40,064 bases of DNA from positions 1 through 40,064 of the forward strand of contig JAJFFB010000019.1 of the NCBI GenBank assembly GCA_021776925.1. The letters are read 5' to 3'. Each line of letters opens with the position of its first letter. Position 1 is the first letter of the stretch. The DNA comes from Planctomycetota bacterium (GTDB lineage Bacteria; Planctomycetota; UBA1135). Below the pieces are notes generated by a model. That model was not told the origin of the DNA, searched no databases, and worked only from the letters and a program-made list of their open reading frames with translations. Position numbers and translations under genes: made by a program. Below are positions 16,117-24,561 of this stretch, piece by piece.

Positions 16117-18461
16117 TCCCCGTCGCCGCCGGTCGAGCCGTCGCCACCGGTCGAACCGTCGCCGCCGGTCTGGCCGCCGTCGCCACCACCTGGGTCCTTG
16201 GTTGGCGGATCGTCCTTGGCAGGATCACCACCCGGATCCTGGTCGGGATCCTGGTCGGGATCCTCCTCTTCAGCATCCGCGGCCGGCAGGCCACCGCCCT
16301 CAACCCCACCCTCGGGCGGCGGAGTCCCTTCCACGGGCGGATCGATCACCGGCGGCGGGCTGCCCTCGACCGCCGGCTGCCCCTTGCCGAGCACCTCGCG
16401 CAATTGCTGCAGGCGCTCGCGCTGCGCCGGGTCGGGCACCTCGCGCAATTCGGCCAGCAGGGCGCGCCCCTCGTCCAGCAACTTGGCGGTCACCGCGGCC
16501 TCGAGAGCCTGGATCGCCAACTCGCCGTAGGCCGGATCGGCCAGCCCCGAACGCACCGCCGCGGACAGCACCTGGAACATCTCGGTGGTCTGCCCGTAGG
16601 CCTGGTGCACGCGGCTGCGCAACAGCGGCCAGGTGGCCGACGCCGGTTCGGCGGCGATCAGGCTATCGAGGCCTTGCAGCGCGCCTCTGACGTTTTCGTC
16701 TTCGACCTTGGGCAGTGGATCCTGGGCCAGCACCCATTCCGCCAGCACCTCGGTGCGTTTACGTCCGAGCTTGGTCATCGTGGCTTCGGCGGCATCGCTT
16801 GCAGGCACGAAATCGATGGCGAGGCGACGGGCGAGATCGACCTGCTCGCTGTCCAGCAAGGAATGGATGGCGCTCTCAAGCAGGGGAAACTCGCTGCCCA
16901 CCTGCACCATCAAGGCTTCGCGGTAGCGGCTGGTGGTGGCCACCGTGGGTGCGTAGCTGAGCAGGCGCGCCACCCCGTTTTCGACCTTGGCGCGTTTGGC
17001 AACGCGCAGCAGTTCGACCACCAGCGACTCCTCGGTCTCGGCGCCAAGACGGTCGAGCGCCAGCGAAGTCGCAGCCGGCGTGCCGACGCGGTCGAGCTGC
17101 AGGATCGCGGCGCGGCGCAACGAGGCCTCGGCGTGGGCCAGCACCTCGGGGCGGCTCAGACACTGGTCCATGAGCTTGTCGACAAGGTCGTGCCGCAGCG
17201 CGATGGTGGTGACCGCGGCGAGCGCATTTTCGCGGTTTTCAATCGAATCCTCGTTGCCGACGTCGGGCAAGATCAGTTGGTAGAAGGTCTCGTCGCCCAG
17301 TTGTGCGGCGGCTTCGTAGGCACGCCGCTTCACCGCAGGCGACTCCTTGTCCTTGCGTACCGCGTAGGTGAGCACGTTGTGCAAGGCCTCTTGGTTCTGC
17401 AGCGCGGCTTCGGGCGCCAACGCGGCCAGACTGATCAGTCCGGTCAGCAGCGCCTCGCGCATTTTCGGCGTGCCGGCGTGGCCGTTGGCCACCGGATCGT
17501 AGGCGTCTTCCAGAAACTGCAGCATGCGCGGCAGGGTGACCGCGGCCGGGCCGACCACCTGGATCTGTTTGGCGGCCTCTTCGCGCTCGGTGGCCAGGCC
17601 CTGTTGCAGCGACAGACCGAGCAGGGCCAGGGCGTCTTCGCCTTGCAGGAACTTGGGCACCAGCGAAACCAGGGCGGGGCGCAACTCGGGAGCCCACTCA
17701 AGGTGGTAGGACTCGCGCAGAAGTTGTCCGATCGGACCGGGGCTACCGTCTTCGGCGAGATCGGGGCCGAGTTTGCGCAGGGCCTCGTAGCCGAGCGCAC
17801 GGATCTCGCGGCGGTCGTGCTGCACCGCGGCCAGGGCCGCCTCGGACTCCATGGCCAAACGATTGACCCACAACTCGCGCTCGCGCTCGCGTGCCAGCTC
17901 AAGCGCTTCGCGTACCCAGTGCAGTCGCCCGCGATCGCGCGCATCCGCCCACCAGTCGTGGAAGGCTTCGAGACCCGAGAACTCGTGGCCGGTGATGTCG
18001 AGCAGGGCCTGGCGCGCGGCACCGGCGGTCTCGCGGCGATTCAACCACGCGGCGACACCTTCGACCAAGCTGGGCTCACTGAGCTGCAACTCACCGGCCG
18101 CCCACAACCCTCCGCGCACGCGCTCGAACTCTTCGCCAGGGTTTTCACGCAGCACCTCTTCGACGAAGGTCGGCAGTTCCGCCCAGGCCTTGGATAGATC
18201 GCCGAGTGCGGGAACCAGGTCGAGCGGGAAGTCGCCGGTGCCGGCGAGACCGAGAAGGAAACCGGCGCGCTCGCCCTGCGGGGCCTGGTTGAGATGGTCG
18301 AGGACCAGTTGCGCGGCCTTTTGGCGCAACGCTGGGTCGTTACCTTGAAGATCAACGCGATAGGCGGCCTCCACTTTTGCGTCGGCCGCCAGGGCTGCCG
18401 GGAGCTGTGGCCACCCAGGCTTCTGGGCGATCACATTCAGCAGCAGGAGGACTAGGAACAC
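16113..18461 (-). CDS. Secreted HEAT-like helical protein with Gly/Asp-rich tail
   Basis: About 782 residues from a GTG at 18461, chosen because it places a signal peptide ([12 protein letters not shown]) at the N-terminus and overlaps the aroDEK stop by only ten bases; an upstream in-frame ATG exists at 18524. The body is a long series of Ala/Leu/Glu-rich helix pairs resembling HEAT or TPR solenoids (for example [49 protein letters not shown]). The tail is Pro/Asp/Gly-rich with tandem [17 protein letters not shown]. It is the last gene of the packed minus-strand unit and ends convergently with the ECF gene, overlapping it by four bases. No catalytic motif is seen, so a scaffold or binding role outside the cytoplasm is only an inference. 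Confidence 0.65.
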   Translation of the reverse strand: MFLVLLLLNVIAQKPGWPQLPAALAADAKVEAAYRVDLQGNDPALRQKAAQLVLDHLNQAPQGERAGFLLGLAGTGDFPLDLVPALGDLSKAWAELPTFVEEVLRENPGEEFERVRGGLWAAGELQLSEPSLVEGVAAWLNRRETAGAARQALLDITGHEFSGLEAFHDWWADARDRGRLHWVREALELARERERELWVNRLAMESEAALAAVQHDRREIRALGYEALRKLGPDLAEDGSPGPIGQLLRESYHLEWAPELRPALVSLVPKFLQGEDALALLGLSLQQGLATEREEAAKQIQVVGPAAVTLPRMLQFLEDAYDPVANGHAGTPKMREALLTGLISLAALAPEAALQNQEALHNVLTYAVRKDKESPAVKRRAYEAAAQLGDETFYQLILPDVGNEDSIENRENALAAVTTIALRHDLVDKLMDQCLSRPEVLAHAEASLRRAAILQLDRVGTPAATSLALDRLGAETEESLVVELLRVAKRAKVENGVARLLSYAPTVATTSRYREALMVQVGSEFPLLESAIHSLLDSEQVDLARRLAIDFVPASDAAEATMTKLGRKRTEVLAEWVLAQDPLPKVEDENVRGALQGLDSLIAAEPASATWPLLRSRVHQAYGQTTEMFQVLSAAVRSGLADPAYGELAIQALEAAVTAKLLDEGRALLAELREVPDPAQRERLQQLREVLGKGQPAVEGSPPPVIDPPVEGTPPPEGGVEGGGLPAADAEEEDPDQDPDQDPGGDPAKDDPPTKDPGGGDGGQTGGDGSTGGDGSTGGDGD

Positions 18462-20473
18462 GCGATTTGATCGAGGCGGCCAAGCAGGTTTAGAAAGACA
18501 GCCGTGACACCCTTGTCTACGCACAAAAGGGGGCCATGACAGGCTCTTTCATATCGGCCAGATCGGCGCCGCAGCAGAAGCCGAACCTCTTCTTCCAGAG
18601 TACCCTCAATCAGCGTCGGCCGTCCAGAGCCAAGCTGCCGATTCACCAAGACTTTCACCGATCCGGTCAATCCCATCACCCGCGGATGGCGCGCCAAGGC
18701 CTCGACCGAGCCCTGGTCTTCGACCACCCCGCCGCCCAGCGCGATCACGCAAGCCCGTCGCGCGAGCAGATCAGGCAGCAGAGCAGCCTCGGCGGCACGG
18801 AAGCCGGCTTCGTCCTGCGGAATCCAGTCGGCGATGCGGCGTTGATGAAGGCGTTCCAATTCCTCGTCGGCGTCGACGAAATCCCAACCGAGGAAGTCGG
18901 CCAGCATGCGTCCCAGGGTGGTCTTGCCGGTGGCACGCGGTCCGATCAGGGCCAGCGCCGGTGCGGGCAGCTGCAAGGAGGCCTCGAGAGCAAGCTGCAG
19001 CGGTCCGCGCGGCGGTCGCACGCCGCTCCACAACTCGAATTGACGCACCATCTGCGCCACCAGCAGCACGTGGCCGCCGAGCGCGGTGGCCCCAGCGGCG
19101 CGCGCCTGGCGCAGCAGCTCGGTGTCGGCGGGGTCGTAGTTCATTTCCAGCACTACCGAGCCCGTCGGCAAGGAGTGACCTTGGAGCAGGTTGCCGGGGC
19201 AACGGACGCTGCCGACCGGGGTCGCCTGGACCACAGCGAAGGCTGCGCCCAACGGCGGCAGATCGAGATCGGCGAGGGCCACCACCGCGCCCGGGTCCAG
19301 TCCGATTTCGCCAGCCCAGGTCGCCGCCTGTTGCGGTCGGCGCAGGGCGATGGTGACCCGGTGGCCGCACTCCTGCGCCGCCTGAGCCACCGCGCGCGCC
19401 GCACCCCCCCCGCCGAGGATCAGCACGGGTGCGTCGGCCGCCAGGCCAGCACCGTGAAGCGCATCCAGCGCACCGACGCCATCGGTCATGTGCGCGCTCC
19501 AGCCCTGCTCGCCGCGCAGCAGGAAGTTGGCGGCGCCGACTGCGAGCGCCTCGGTCGAGGCGTGGTCTGCCGCCTGCAACGCCGCCTCCTTCAGCGGGGT
19601 GGTGACTGAAAATGCCGCAAAGGCATGATGGCTCAGCAGTTCCGAATCCGCGCCGAGCCGGTCCTGCTCAAGTGGCAGATATAGCGGTTGCTGCGCCGAG
19701 GGCGGCGTGGGAGCTGCCGCAGATAACTGCAACCACTGCCACCACTGCCACGCGCGCCGCCACAGCAGCGGGCTTTGCGAGTGACTCACCGGCGCGCCCA
19801 GCACTCCCATCAGCGGGGTGGCCGGCCAGTCGCTGCGCGGCGCCACCGCCGGCAGTTCCCACTGGCCGGGAGCGGTCGGTTCGCCCGGCCAGCACACGTA
19901 GGTCCACGGCGCGCCGAGCGCCAGCGCCCACAAGCGGCTGGCGGCGCTGCCTGGACCCTGGGCGAAGGCGATCACGGGCGGACCCGGCAAGCGATACAGC
20001 GGCAGCAGGCGCTGGCCATCGCGCTGTGTTTCGGCCCAGCCGACCATCTTGATCAAATCACCAGGCCGGCAGCAGGCGCTCAAGCGCGCGTGGACCTCTT
20101 CCAGATCAGCGCGCTCGCCGGGGGTTTCATGCCACGACCACAAACGCGGCAGTTCGGCGGGCCATTCCGCCGGCGCCGCCATGCCCAAAGGCACGTCGAC
20201 CACGCATCCACCCCCCCCCAATTGCGCCAGCGCGTTCAGCAAGCGCTGTTGGCGATCCTCTTCGCTGCCGCTCCACCCCCCCCCAAGTGCCTGGGGCATG
20301 CAGGTCAGGATCAAGGTCAGGTTCTGGCGCACCTCATGCAGAGGGCTCAGGTCAAGGGCCGCCGGCATGCGGTCGAGGCGCACTTCGGCGTAGGCCTGCT
20401 TGCCGACCAGCGGTTGCAAACGCGCGACCAGGACCTGGACGTCATCGGCGTAGAGCGAGACCGCGAGACGCAC
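18452..20473 (-). CDS. Trifunctional 3-dehydroquinate dehydratase / shikimate dehydrogenase / shikimate kinase
   Basis: A 673-residue fusion of three consecutive shikimate-pathway enzymes. Residues ~1-215 are a type I 3-dehydroquinase: EVRLD strand, catalytic His115 in WSWHETPG and Schiff-base Lys142 in DLIKMVGWA. Residues ~220-490 are shikimate dehydrogenase: GVLGAPVSHSQSP, Lys295 in SVTTPLKE, Asp331 in TDGVG, and a nucleotide-binding GGGGAARAV loop. Residues ~505-673 are shikimate kinase: Walker A GPRATGKTTLG, DADEELE, and ALGGGVV. Together they convert 3-dehydroquinate to shikimate 3-phosphate. The GTG start at 20473 follows AGGAGG (20484-20489). Bifunctional AroD-AroE occurs in plants and pentafunctional AROM in fungi; this order, D-E-K, differs from both. 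Two nine-base C tracts on the plus strand lie in the first domain (20211-20219, 20276-20284). Confidence 0.9.
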   Translation of the reverse strand: MRLAVSLYADDVQVLVARLQPLVGKQAYAEVRLDRMPAALDLSPLHEVRQNLTLILTCMPQALGGGWSGSEEDRQQRLLNALAQLGGGGCVVDVPLGMAAPAEWPAELPRLWSWHETPGERADLEEVHARLSACCRPGDLIKMVGWAETQRDGQRLLPLYRLPGPPVIAFAQGPGSAASRLWALALGAPWTYVCWPGEPTAPGQWELPAVAPRSDWPATPLMGVLGAPVSHSQSPLLWRRAWQWWQWLQLSAAAPTPPSAQQPLYLPLEQDRLGADSELLSHHAFAAFSVTTPLKEAALQAADHASTEALAVGAANFLLRGEQGWSAHMTDGVGALDALHGAGLAADAPVLILGGGGAARAVAQAAQECGHRVTIALRRPQQAATWAGEIGLDPGAVVALADLDLPPLGAAFAVVQATPVGSVRCPGNLLQGHSLPTGSVVLEMNYDPADTELLRQARAAGATALGGHVLLVAQMVRQFELWSGVRPPRGPLQLALEASLQLPAPALALIGPRATGKTTLGRMLADFLGWDFVDADEELERLHQRRIADWIPQDEAGFRAAEAALLPDLLARRACVIALGGGVVEDQGSVEALARHPRVMGLTGSVKVLVNRQLGSGRPTLIEGTLEEEVRLLLRRRSGRYERACHGPLLCVDKGVTAVFLNLLGRLDQIACS

Positions 20474-20475
20474 TT

Positions 20476-21393
20476 TCAGGTAGCCTCCTGATCCAGGCCG
20501 AGTTGGATGCCGAGTTCGGCCACGCGCTCGGCCGACAAGCGGCCGCTGCGGCGGGCCAGGTCGAGCACCGGCACCAGGTCAGCAAGGTAGCGCCTGCGCT
20601 CGTCCGCCGACAAGGCGTGCAGATGCGCGCGCAGAGTGTGCACATCGCCGCGCACCACCGGTCCGGTCAGCGCCTGTTCGGCGCCATGAGTGGCGACGGC
20701 TTCGACCGCCGCCGCCGCCAGGCCCGCGGTGAGCGCGCGCGCAGCGTCCCCGACCGCCGGGCGCAGCATGGATTCGGCCTGCTGCAGCAGAGCGGTGAGG
20801 TGGTTGGCAGCCAGGCACAGGCCGAGGTGGTAGCGCACGCGGTCGGCGCCTTCTTGCCACGGCACCGGATGCGCGCCCCAGCGCCGCACCACCTCCAAGG
20901 CCGCCCCGGGATCACCGCGGGTGAGCACGGTGACCGGGCAGCCGCGCAATGGCTCGCGGACCGCTGCGGAGGGTTCGTCGATGGGCGGAAAGGGCATGAC
21001 CGGATGCAGCGCGGCCAGACAACGTCCGGGGGCCGCCCATGGTTCCAATTCGGCCAGCCCATGCAGGCCGCTGCAGTGCACCACGCAGCTTGGACGCAGG
21101 CCGGGGTGCGCGGCCAGTTGTGCCGAGACCTCGCCGAGGAGGTCGTCGGGCACCGTCAGCAGGACCAGATCGGCCTCCAGGGCTGGGCCGGCCAAGGTCT
21201 GCGGATCCGGCCCGGCGGATTCCCCGCTCAGGGAGGGGCTGGCCCCCATCGCCGCAGCCATCGCCTGCCAGGGGCCGGCGCTGCGTCCGTGCAGGTGGAC
21301 CGCGTCGCCGGCCGCCCGGTGCGCGCGGGCCAGGGCCAGACCCACCCTGCCGGGCCCGACGATCAAGACCTGCTGGGTCTGGGTGGCGCTCAT
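20476..21393 (-). CDS. Rossmann-like DUF2520 oxidoreductase
   Basis: A 305-residue protein beginning at the ATG at 21393. The N-terminal Rossmann fold shows VLIVGPGRVGLALARAH at about residues 9-25, then ADLVLLTVPDDLLGEV and SCVVHCSGLHGLAEL. The C-terminal half is the helical DUF2520 domain (HLGLCLAANHLTALLQQAE, later ALTGPVVRGDVHTLRAHL). The fold predicts an NAD(P)-dependent dehydrogenase. DUF2520 genes are often found beside pantothenate genes in other bacteria, and panC lies two genes upstream here, so a role near ketopantoate reduction is possible but unproven. It starts 28 bases after ispE and ends two bases before the aroDEK start. Confidence 0.8.
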   Translation of the reverse strand: MSATQTQQVLIVGPGRVGLALARAHRAAGDAVHLHGRSAGPWQAMAAAMGASPSLSGESAGPDPQTLAGPALEADLVLLTVPDDLLGEVSAQLAAHPGLRPSCVVHCSGLHGLAELEPWAAPGRCLAALHPVMPFPPIDEPSAAVREPLRGCPVTVLTRGDPGAALEVVRRWGAHPVPWQEGADRVRYHLGLCLAANHLTALLQQAESMLRPAVGDAARALTAGLAAAAVEAVATHGAEQALTGPVVRGDVHTLRAHLHALSADERRRYLADLVPVLDLARRSGRLSAERVAELGIQLGLDQEAT

Positions 21394-21421
21394 GCCGATG
21401 CCTCCGTCGGAACCGAAGGGA

Positions 21422-22372
21422 TCATGATGACGCCTCCGGCTCCGCTTGGGGTGCACCCAGTACCGGTCCTTGACGTACCGCGCAGACGCGCACGCGGGCG
21501 GCGGACAGCTCTGGCCTGTTGCCCAGCGCCTCGGCCAGAGCCTGCGCTTGCGGCTCATCCGGGCAGGCGCTGAAGAAGGCGCTGCCGCTGCCGCTCATCT
21601 GGAAGGGCGCGAGTCCGCGCAGCACGTCGGCCAGGTCGACCAGCTCAGGCACTCGGGTGAACGCGGCCTGTTCGAGTTGATTCGGCGTCGGCTGCGCGGG
21701 GAAGGGAATCTCCGCGGCGGTACCTGAGGTCCATGGCGAGGCCTGCAAGGTGGCGTAGACCTGCGCGGTATTGGCAGCGACCTGGGGACACACCAACACC
21801 ACCCAGACCACGGGAGGGTCCGCGCGCGCCACCACCACCTCGCCACGACCGCCGCGCAATTCGGCGCCGTCGCCAAATAGAAAGAACGGCACGTCGCTGC
21901 CCAGGTCGAGGGCGACCTCGGCCAGGGCTTCCGCCGCCAGCGGCTCGCCGCTGAATTGCATCAGCGCCAGCGCGGCGGCCGCGTCACTGCTGCCGCCGCC
22001 GAGACCGGCCCCATGCGGCACGTTCTTGTGCAGCTCCCAGCGCAGCGCCCCGCTGCCCCCCCCGGCGGCGCGCCACTGTTTTTCGGCGCGCAATACCAGG
22101 TTGCGCGCATCGTCGGGCACGCCCTCGGCGCACGGACCGTGGATGGACAAAGAGTGCTCGGGCGGGTCGCCGACCAATGCCCCGACGTCGGCGTTGGGGT
22201 CGGGTGCCGCGGCGCAGTGCAGGCTCAAGCGGTCGGCCCAGTCCAGCGCCACGAACCAGGAGCGCAGTTCGTGGAAGCCATCGGGCCGCCAACCGAGCAC
22301 TTCCAGGCTCCAGTTCAATTTTGCCGGGCAGGCCAGGCTCCAGCGGCTCGTCGATGCCGGCTCCGGGTTCAT
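21422..22372 (-). CDS. ispE: 4-diphosphocytidyl-2-C-methyl-D-erythritol kinase
   Basis: A 316-residue GHMP kinase of the non-mevalonate isoprenoid pathway, phosphorylating CDP-methylerythritol. The N-terminus has the family start CPAKLNWSLEVLGWRPDGFHEL. The ATP-binding GHMP loop is VPHGAGLGGGSSDAAAAL, and the C-terminal motif is FQMSGSGSAFF. Length is slightly above the usual ~290 residues. The ATG at 22372 follows the panC stop with a single base between, indicating translational coupling. The pathway product feeds membrane and hopanoid-type lipids. Identity is well supported by the motifs. Confidence 0.92.
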   Translation of the reverse strand: MNPEPASTSRWSLACPAKLNWSLEVLGWRPDGFHELRSWFVALDWADRLSLHCAAAPDPNADVGALVGDPPEHSLSIHGPCAEGVPDDARNLVLRAEKQWRAAGGGSGALRWELHKNVPHGAGLGGGSSDAAAALALMQFSGEPLAAEALAEVALDLGSDVPFFLFGDGAELRGGRGEVVVARADPPVVWVVLVCPQVAANTAQVYATLQASPWTSGTAAEIPFPAQPTPNQLEQAAFTRVPELVDLADVLRGLAPFQMSGSGSAFFSACPDEPQAQALAEALGNRPELSAARVRVCAVRQGPVLGAPQAEPEASS

Positions 22373-22373
22373 T

Positions 22374-23222
22374 TCAGGCCCGCCCCAGACGCAGATTATC
22401 GATCAGGCGGGTCTGTTCCATGCGCGCGGCGACGACCACGCGCCAGCTTCCCTGGTCGGCAGGATCGGCAGGTCGGAAGGTGCGGTCATCGACCACCTGC
22501 GCGTATTCCACGTGCAAGGACTGCGCCTCGTGGATCCCCTCGACCAGGATCCGTTCCAGCCGCGCGATCTCGCGCTCGCCGGCGCGGAACACCTCGCGCG
22601 TGGCGAGCATCGCCCGGTGGATCGCCGCCGCGTCGTCGCGCTGTTCGGGGCTGAGGAAGGCATTGCGGCTGGACATCGCCAGGCCATTGATCTCGCGCAC
22701 CGTGCGGCAGCCGACCACTTCCATGGGCAGGTCGAGGTCGGCGGCCATGCGCCGCACCAGCCACAACTGCTGGGCGTCCTTTTCGCCGAAGTAGGCGCGG
22801 TCGGGAGCGATGCGCAGGAACAGCTTCAACACCACGGTCAGCATGCCCTCGAAATGCCCCGGCCGCTGGTCGCCCTCGAAAAGTTCCCCGCCCGGGCCGG
22901 GGCGCACCCGCGTTTCGTAGCCGTCCGGGTACATGTCTTCGCGGTCGGGTAGATAGACCGCGTCCATGCCATAGGATTCGAGCAGTGCGCAATCTTCGTC
23001 GAGGGTGCGCGGATAGCGCTTGAAATCGGCGCCCTCGTTGAACTGCAGAGGGTTGACGAAGACCGAAGCGAGGGCGATGTCGTTGTCGGAGACCGCCTGT
23101 TCGAGCAGGCTGGCGTGGCCGCCGTGCAAGGCGCCCATGGTCGGCACCAGCCCAAGGCACACTGCAGGAGAAAGCGATTCGCGCCAGCTTTTCAGCTCGG
23201 CGTGGCTGCGCAGGTGGAGCAT
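22374..23222 (-). CDS. panC: Pantothenate synthetase
   Basis: About 282 residues from the ATG at 23222 (an upstream in-frame start at 23294 would overlap folK much further). It joins pantoate and beta-alanine with ATP to make pantothenate. Motifs include VPTMGALHGGHASLL (nucleotidylyltransferase HxGH), SVFVNPLQFNEGADFKRYPR, DQRPGHFEGMLTVVLKL, YFGEKDAQQLWLVRRM, and the KMSKS-like region AMSSRNAFLSPEQR. It overlaps the end of folK by 31 bases and is followed after one base by ispE. Identity is secure. Confidence 0.95.
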   Translation of the reverse strand: MLHLRSHAELKSWRESLSPAVCLGLVPTMGALHGGHASLLEQAVSDNDIALASVFVNPLQFNEGADFKRYPRTLDEDCALLESYGMDAVYLPDREDMYPDGYETRVRPGPGGELFEGDQRPGHFEGMLTVVLKLFLRIAPDRAYFGEKDAQQLWLVRRMAADLDLPMEVVGCRTVREINGLAMSSRNAFLSPEQRDDAAAIHRAMLATREVFRAGEREIARLERILVEGIHEAQSLHVEYAQVVDDRTFRPADPADQGSWRVVVAARMEQTRLIDNLRLGRA

Positions 23223-23698
23223 GACTGGGATGGGCAGGAGGGGGAATCCGGCAGCTCGGCCAGCAGGGAGGGCAGGCTGCGTCCGTCCAAGCATAGGCGG
23301 GGCGCGATCTGAGCCAAGGGCTCAAGCACGAAGCGGCGCTCACCCATGCGCGGGTGCGGCACCTGCAGGCGCGGCGAGCGCCAACGCACCGCGCCATAGA
23401 GCAGCAGATCGAGGTCGAGGCAGCGCGGGCCGTTGACCACTGTGCGCACGCGACCGCTGCGCGCTTCGATCTGATGCAGCCGGCTGAGCATTTCTTCCGG
23501 CGAGCGGCTGCACTCCAGCTGCGCCACCGCGTTGACATAATCCGGCTGCGGCGGCCCGCCGACTGGGTCGGTGCGGCGCAGCGTACTGCACTTCTGCACG
23601 CGCAGGCCGCGGCTGTGGTGCAGAGCGTCGAGCGCGCGGCGCAAACAGCCGCTGCGGTCGCCGAGGTTGGACCCCAGCGCGACGAAGACCGTGGTCAT
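23192..23698 (-). CDS. folK: 2-amino-4-hydroxy-6-hydroxymethyldihydropteridine pyrophosphokinase
   Basis: A 168-residue HPPK enzyme that transfers pyrophosphate from ATP to the pterin precursor of folate. It starts MTTVFVALGSNLGDR, the family hallmark, followed by RTDPVGGPPQPDYVNAVAQLE and the metal-binding NGPRCLDLDLLLYG, then VPHPRMGERRFVLEPLAQIAP. The open frame extends far upstream but that part is a shadow of pssA. The ATG at 23698 overlaps the pssA stop in an ATGA arrangement. The C-terminal ~30 residues overlap the start of panC. Confidence 0.93.
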   Translation of the reverse strand: MTTVFVALGSNLGDRSGCLRRALDALHHSRGLRVQKCSTLRRTDPVGGPPQPDYVNAVAQLECSRSPEEMLSRLHQIEARSGRVRTVVNGPRCLDLDLLLYGAVRWRSPRLQVPHPRMGERRFVLEPLAQIAPRLCLDGRSLPSLLAELPDSPSCPSQSCSTCAATPS

Positions 23699-24534
23699 CC
23701 CTCTTCGAGAGCGGACTTGCGCTTGCGCCCCAGGACCGCGGGCAACACGCGCAAGGCCGGGACGAAGGCGAACAGTAGCGCGGCACCGAGCAGCGAGAAG
23801 GCCGGTTCGACCAGCAACAGACCGAAGACGATGACGGTTTCGGCGATGGCGCGGAACGGATTGCGCGCGCGCGTCAACCACGAGAAGAAGTGCGGATAAG
23901 GCACGCGGGAAACCATCAGCATCGCCATCAGCACCAGCACGAAGGGCAGGGTGCGCAGGATGATCTCGTTGATCACGGCCACCGTTGTCGGTGCCAATGG
24001 AATGAAGAAATCCGGGTCCTGCACGTTGAAGTAGAACAACACCATCGCCACCGGCACGCCGGCCGCGGCGGGCGACGGCAGGCCGGTGAAGGCGCCGTGT
24101 TCCAGCTGCGGATCGCGGGTCTCGGTCTCGACGTTGAAGCGCGCCAGACGCAGCACCGCGCAGATGGCGAAGATGATCGGTGCGACGAACAGCAGGCGCG
24201 GGTGCGGATGGGTGCCGAACACCGGCTGCTCGAGGATCACCAGGGTGCGCGCGACCAGCGCCGGAGCGACGCCGAAGGTGATCGCGTCGGCCAGACTGTC
24301 GAGCTGGGCGCCGAAGGGGCTGGCGCTTTTGGTCATGCGCGCGACCTTGCCATCGACCGCATCGAAGATCGTGGCGAGCACGATCAGCCAGCCGGCGTAC
24401 TCGAGCACGCCGATGGATTGGCGGTGAAAGGCCTCGGAGGCCCAGATCAGAGCCGCCACCCCGCACGCCAGGTTGGCGAGGGTGATCAGACTGGCAGGCG
24501 AAACCGCCAGCCGGAAACGGGGTCCGTTGTTCAC
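23695..24534 (-). CDS. pssA: CDP-diacylglycerol--serine O-phosphatidyltransferase
   Basis: A 279-residue integral membrane enzyme. The CDP-alcohol phosphatidyltransferase signature is complete: D61-G62-x2-A65-R66-x8-G75-x3-D79-x3-D83 in DAVDGKVARMTKSASPFGA and onward. Several hydrophobic helices follow (for example LVILEQPVFG, IILRTLPFVLVLMAMLMV, VIVFGLLLVEPAFSLLGAALLFAFV). The LITLANLACGVAAL start is typical of PssA. It makes phosphatidylserine, the precursor of phosphatidylethanolamine. It is the first gene of the packed minus-strand unit and diverges from the M28 peptidase gene across only 27 bases. Confidence 0.9.
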   Translation of the reverse strand: MNNGPRFRLAVSPASLITLANLACGVAALIWASEAFHRQSIGVLEYAGWLIVLATIFDAVDGKVARMTKSASPFGAQLDSLADAITFGVAPALVARTLVILEQPVFGTHPHPRLLFVAPIIFAICAVLRLARFNVETETRDPQLEHGAFTGLPSPAAAGVPVAMVLFYFNVQDPDFFIPLAPTTVAVINEIILRTLPFVLVLMAMLMVSRVPYPHFFSWLTRARNPFRAIAETVIVFGLLLVEPAFSLLGAALLFAFVPALRVLPAVLGRKRKSALEEG

Positions 24535-24561
24535 GACGGAACATTCTATCCTGGTGGGATC

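Noticed and set aside
16404-18197. Long plus-strand open frame opposite the HEAT-like gene
   Set aside because: It is a GC-driven shadow without a family signature. The minus-strand frame has a signal peptide, regular helices and operon spacing.
23699-24544. Upstream extension of the folK frame
   Set aside because: The HPPK family starts at the MTTVFVALGSN motif; the upstream frame is a shadow of pssA.
23890-24561. Upstream extension of the M28 peptidase frame
   Set aside because: It lies opposite pssA, whose phosphatidyltransferase motif is complete; the signal peptide starts at 24562.
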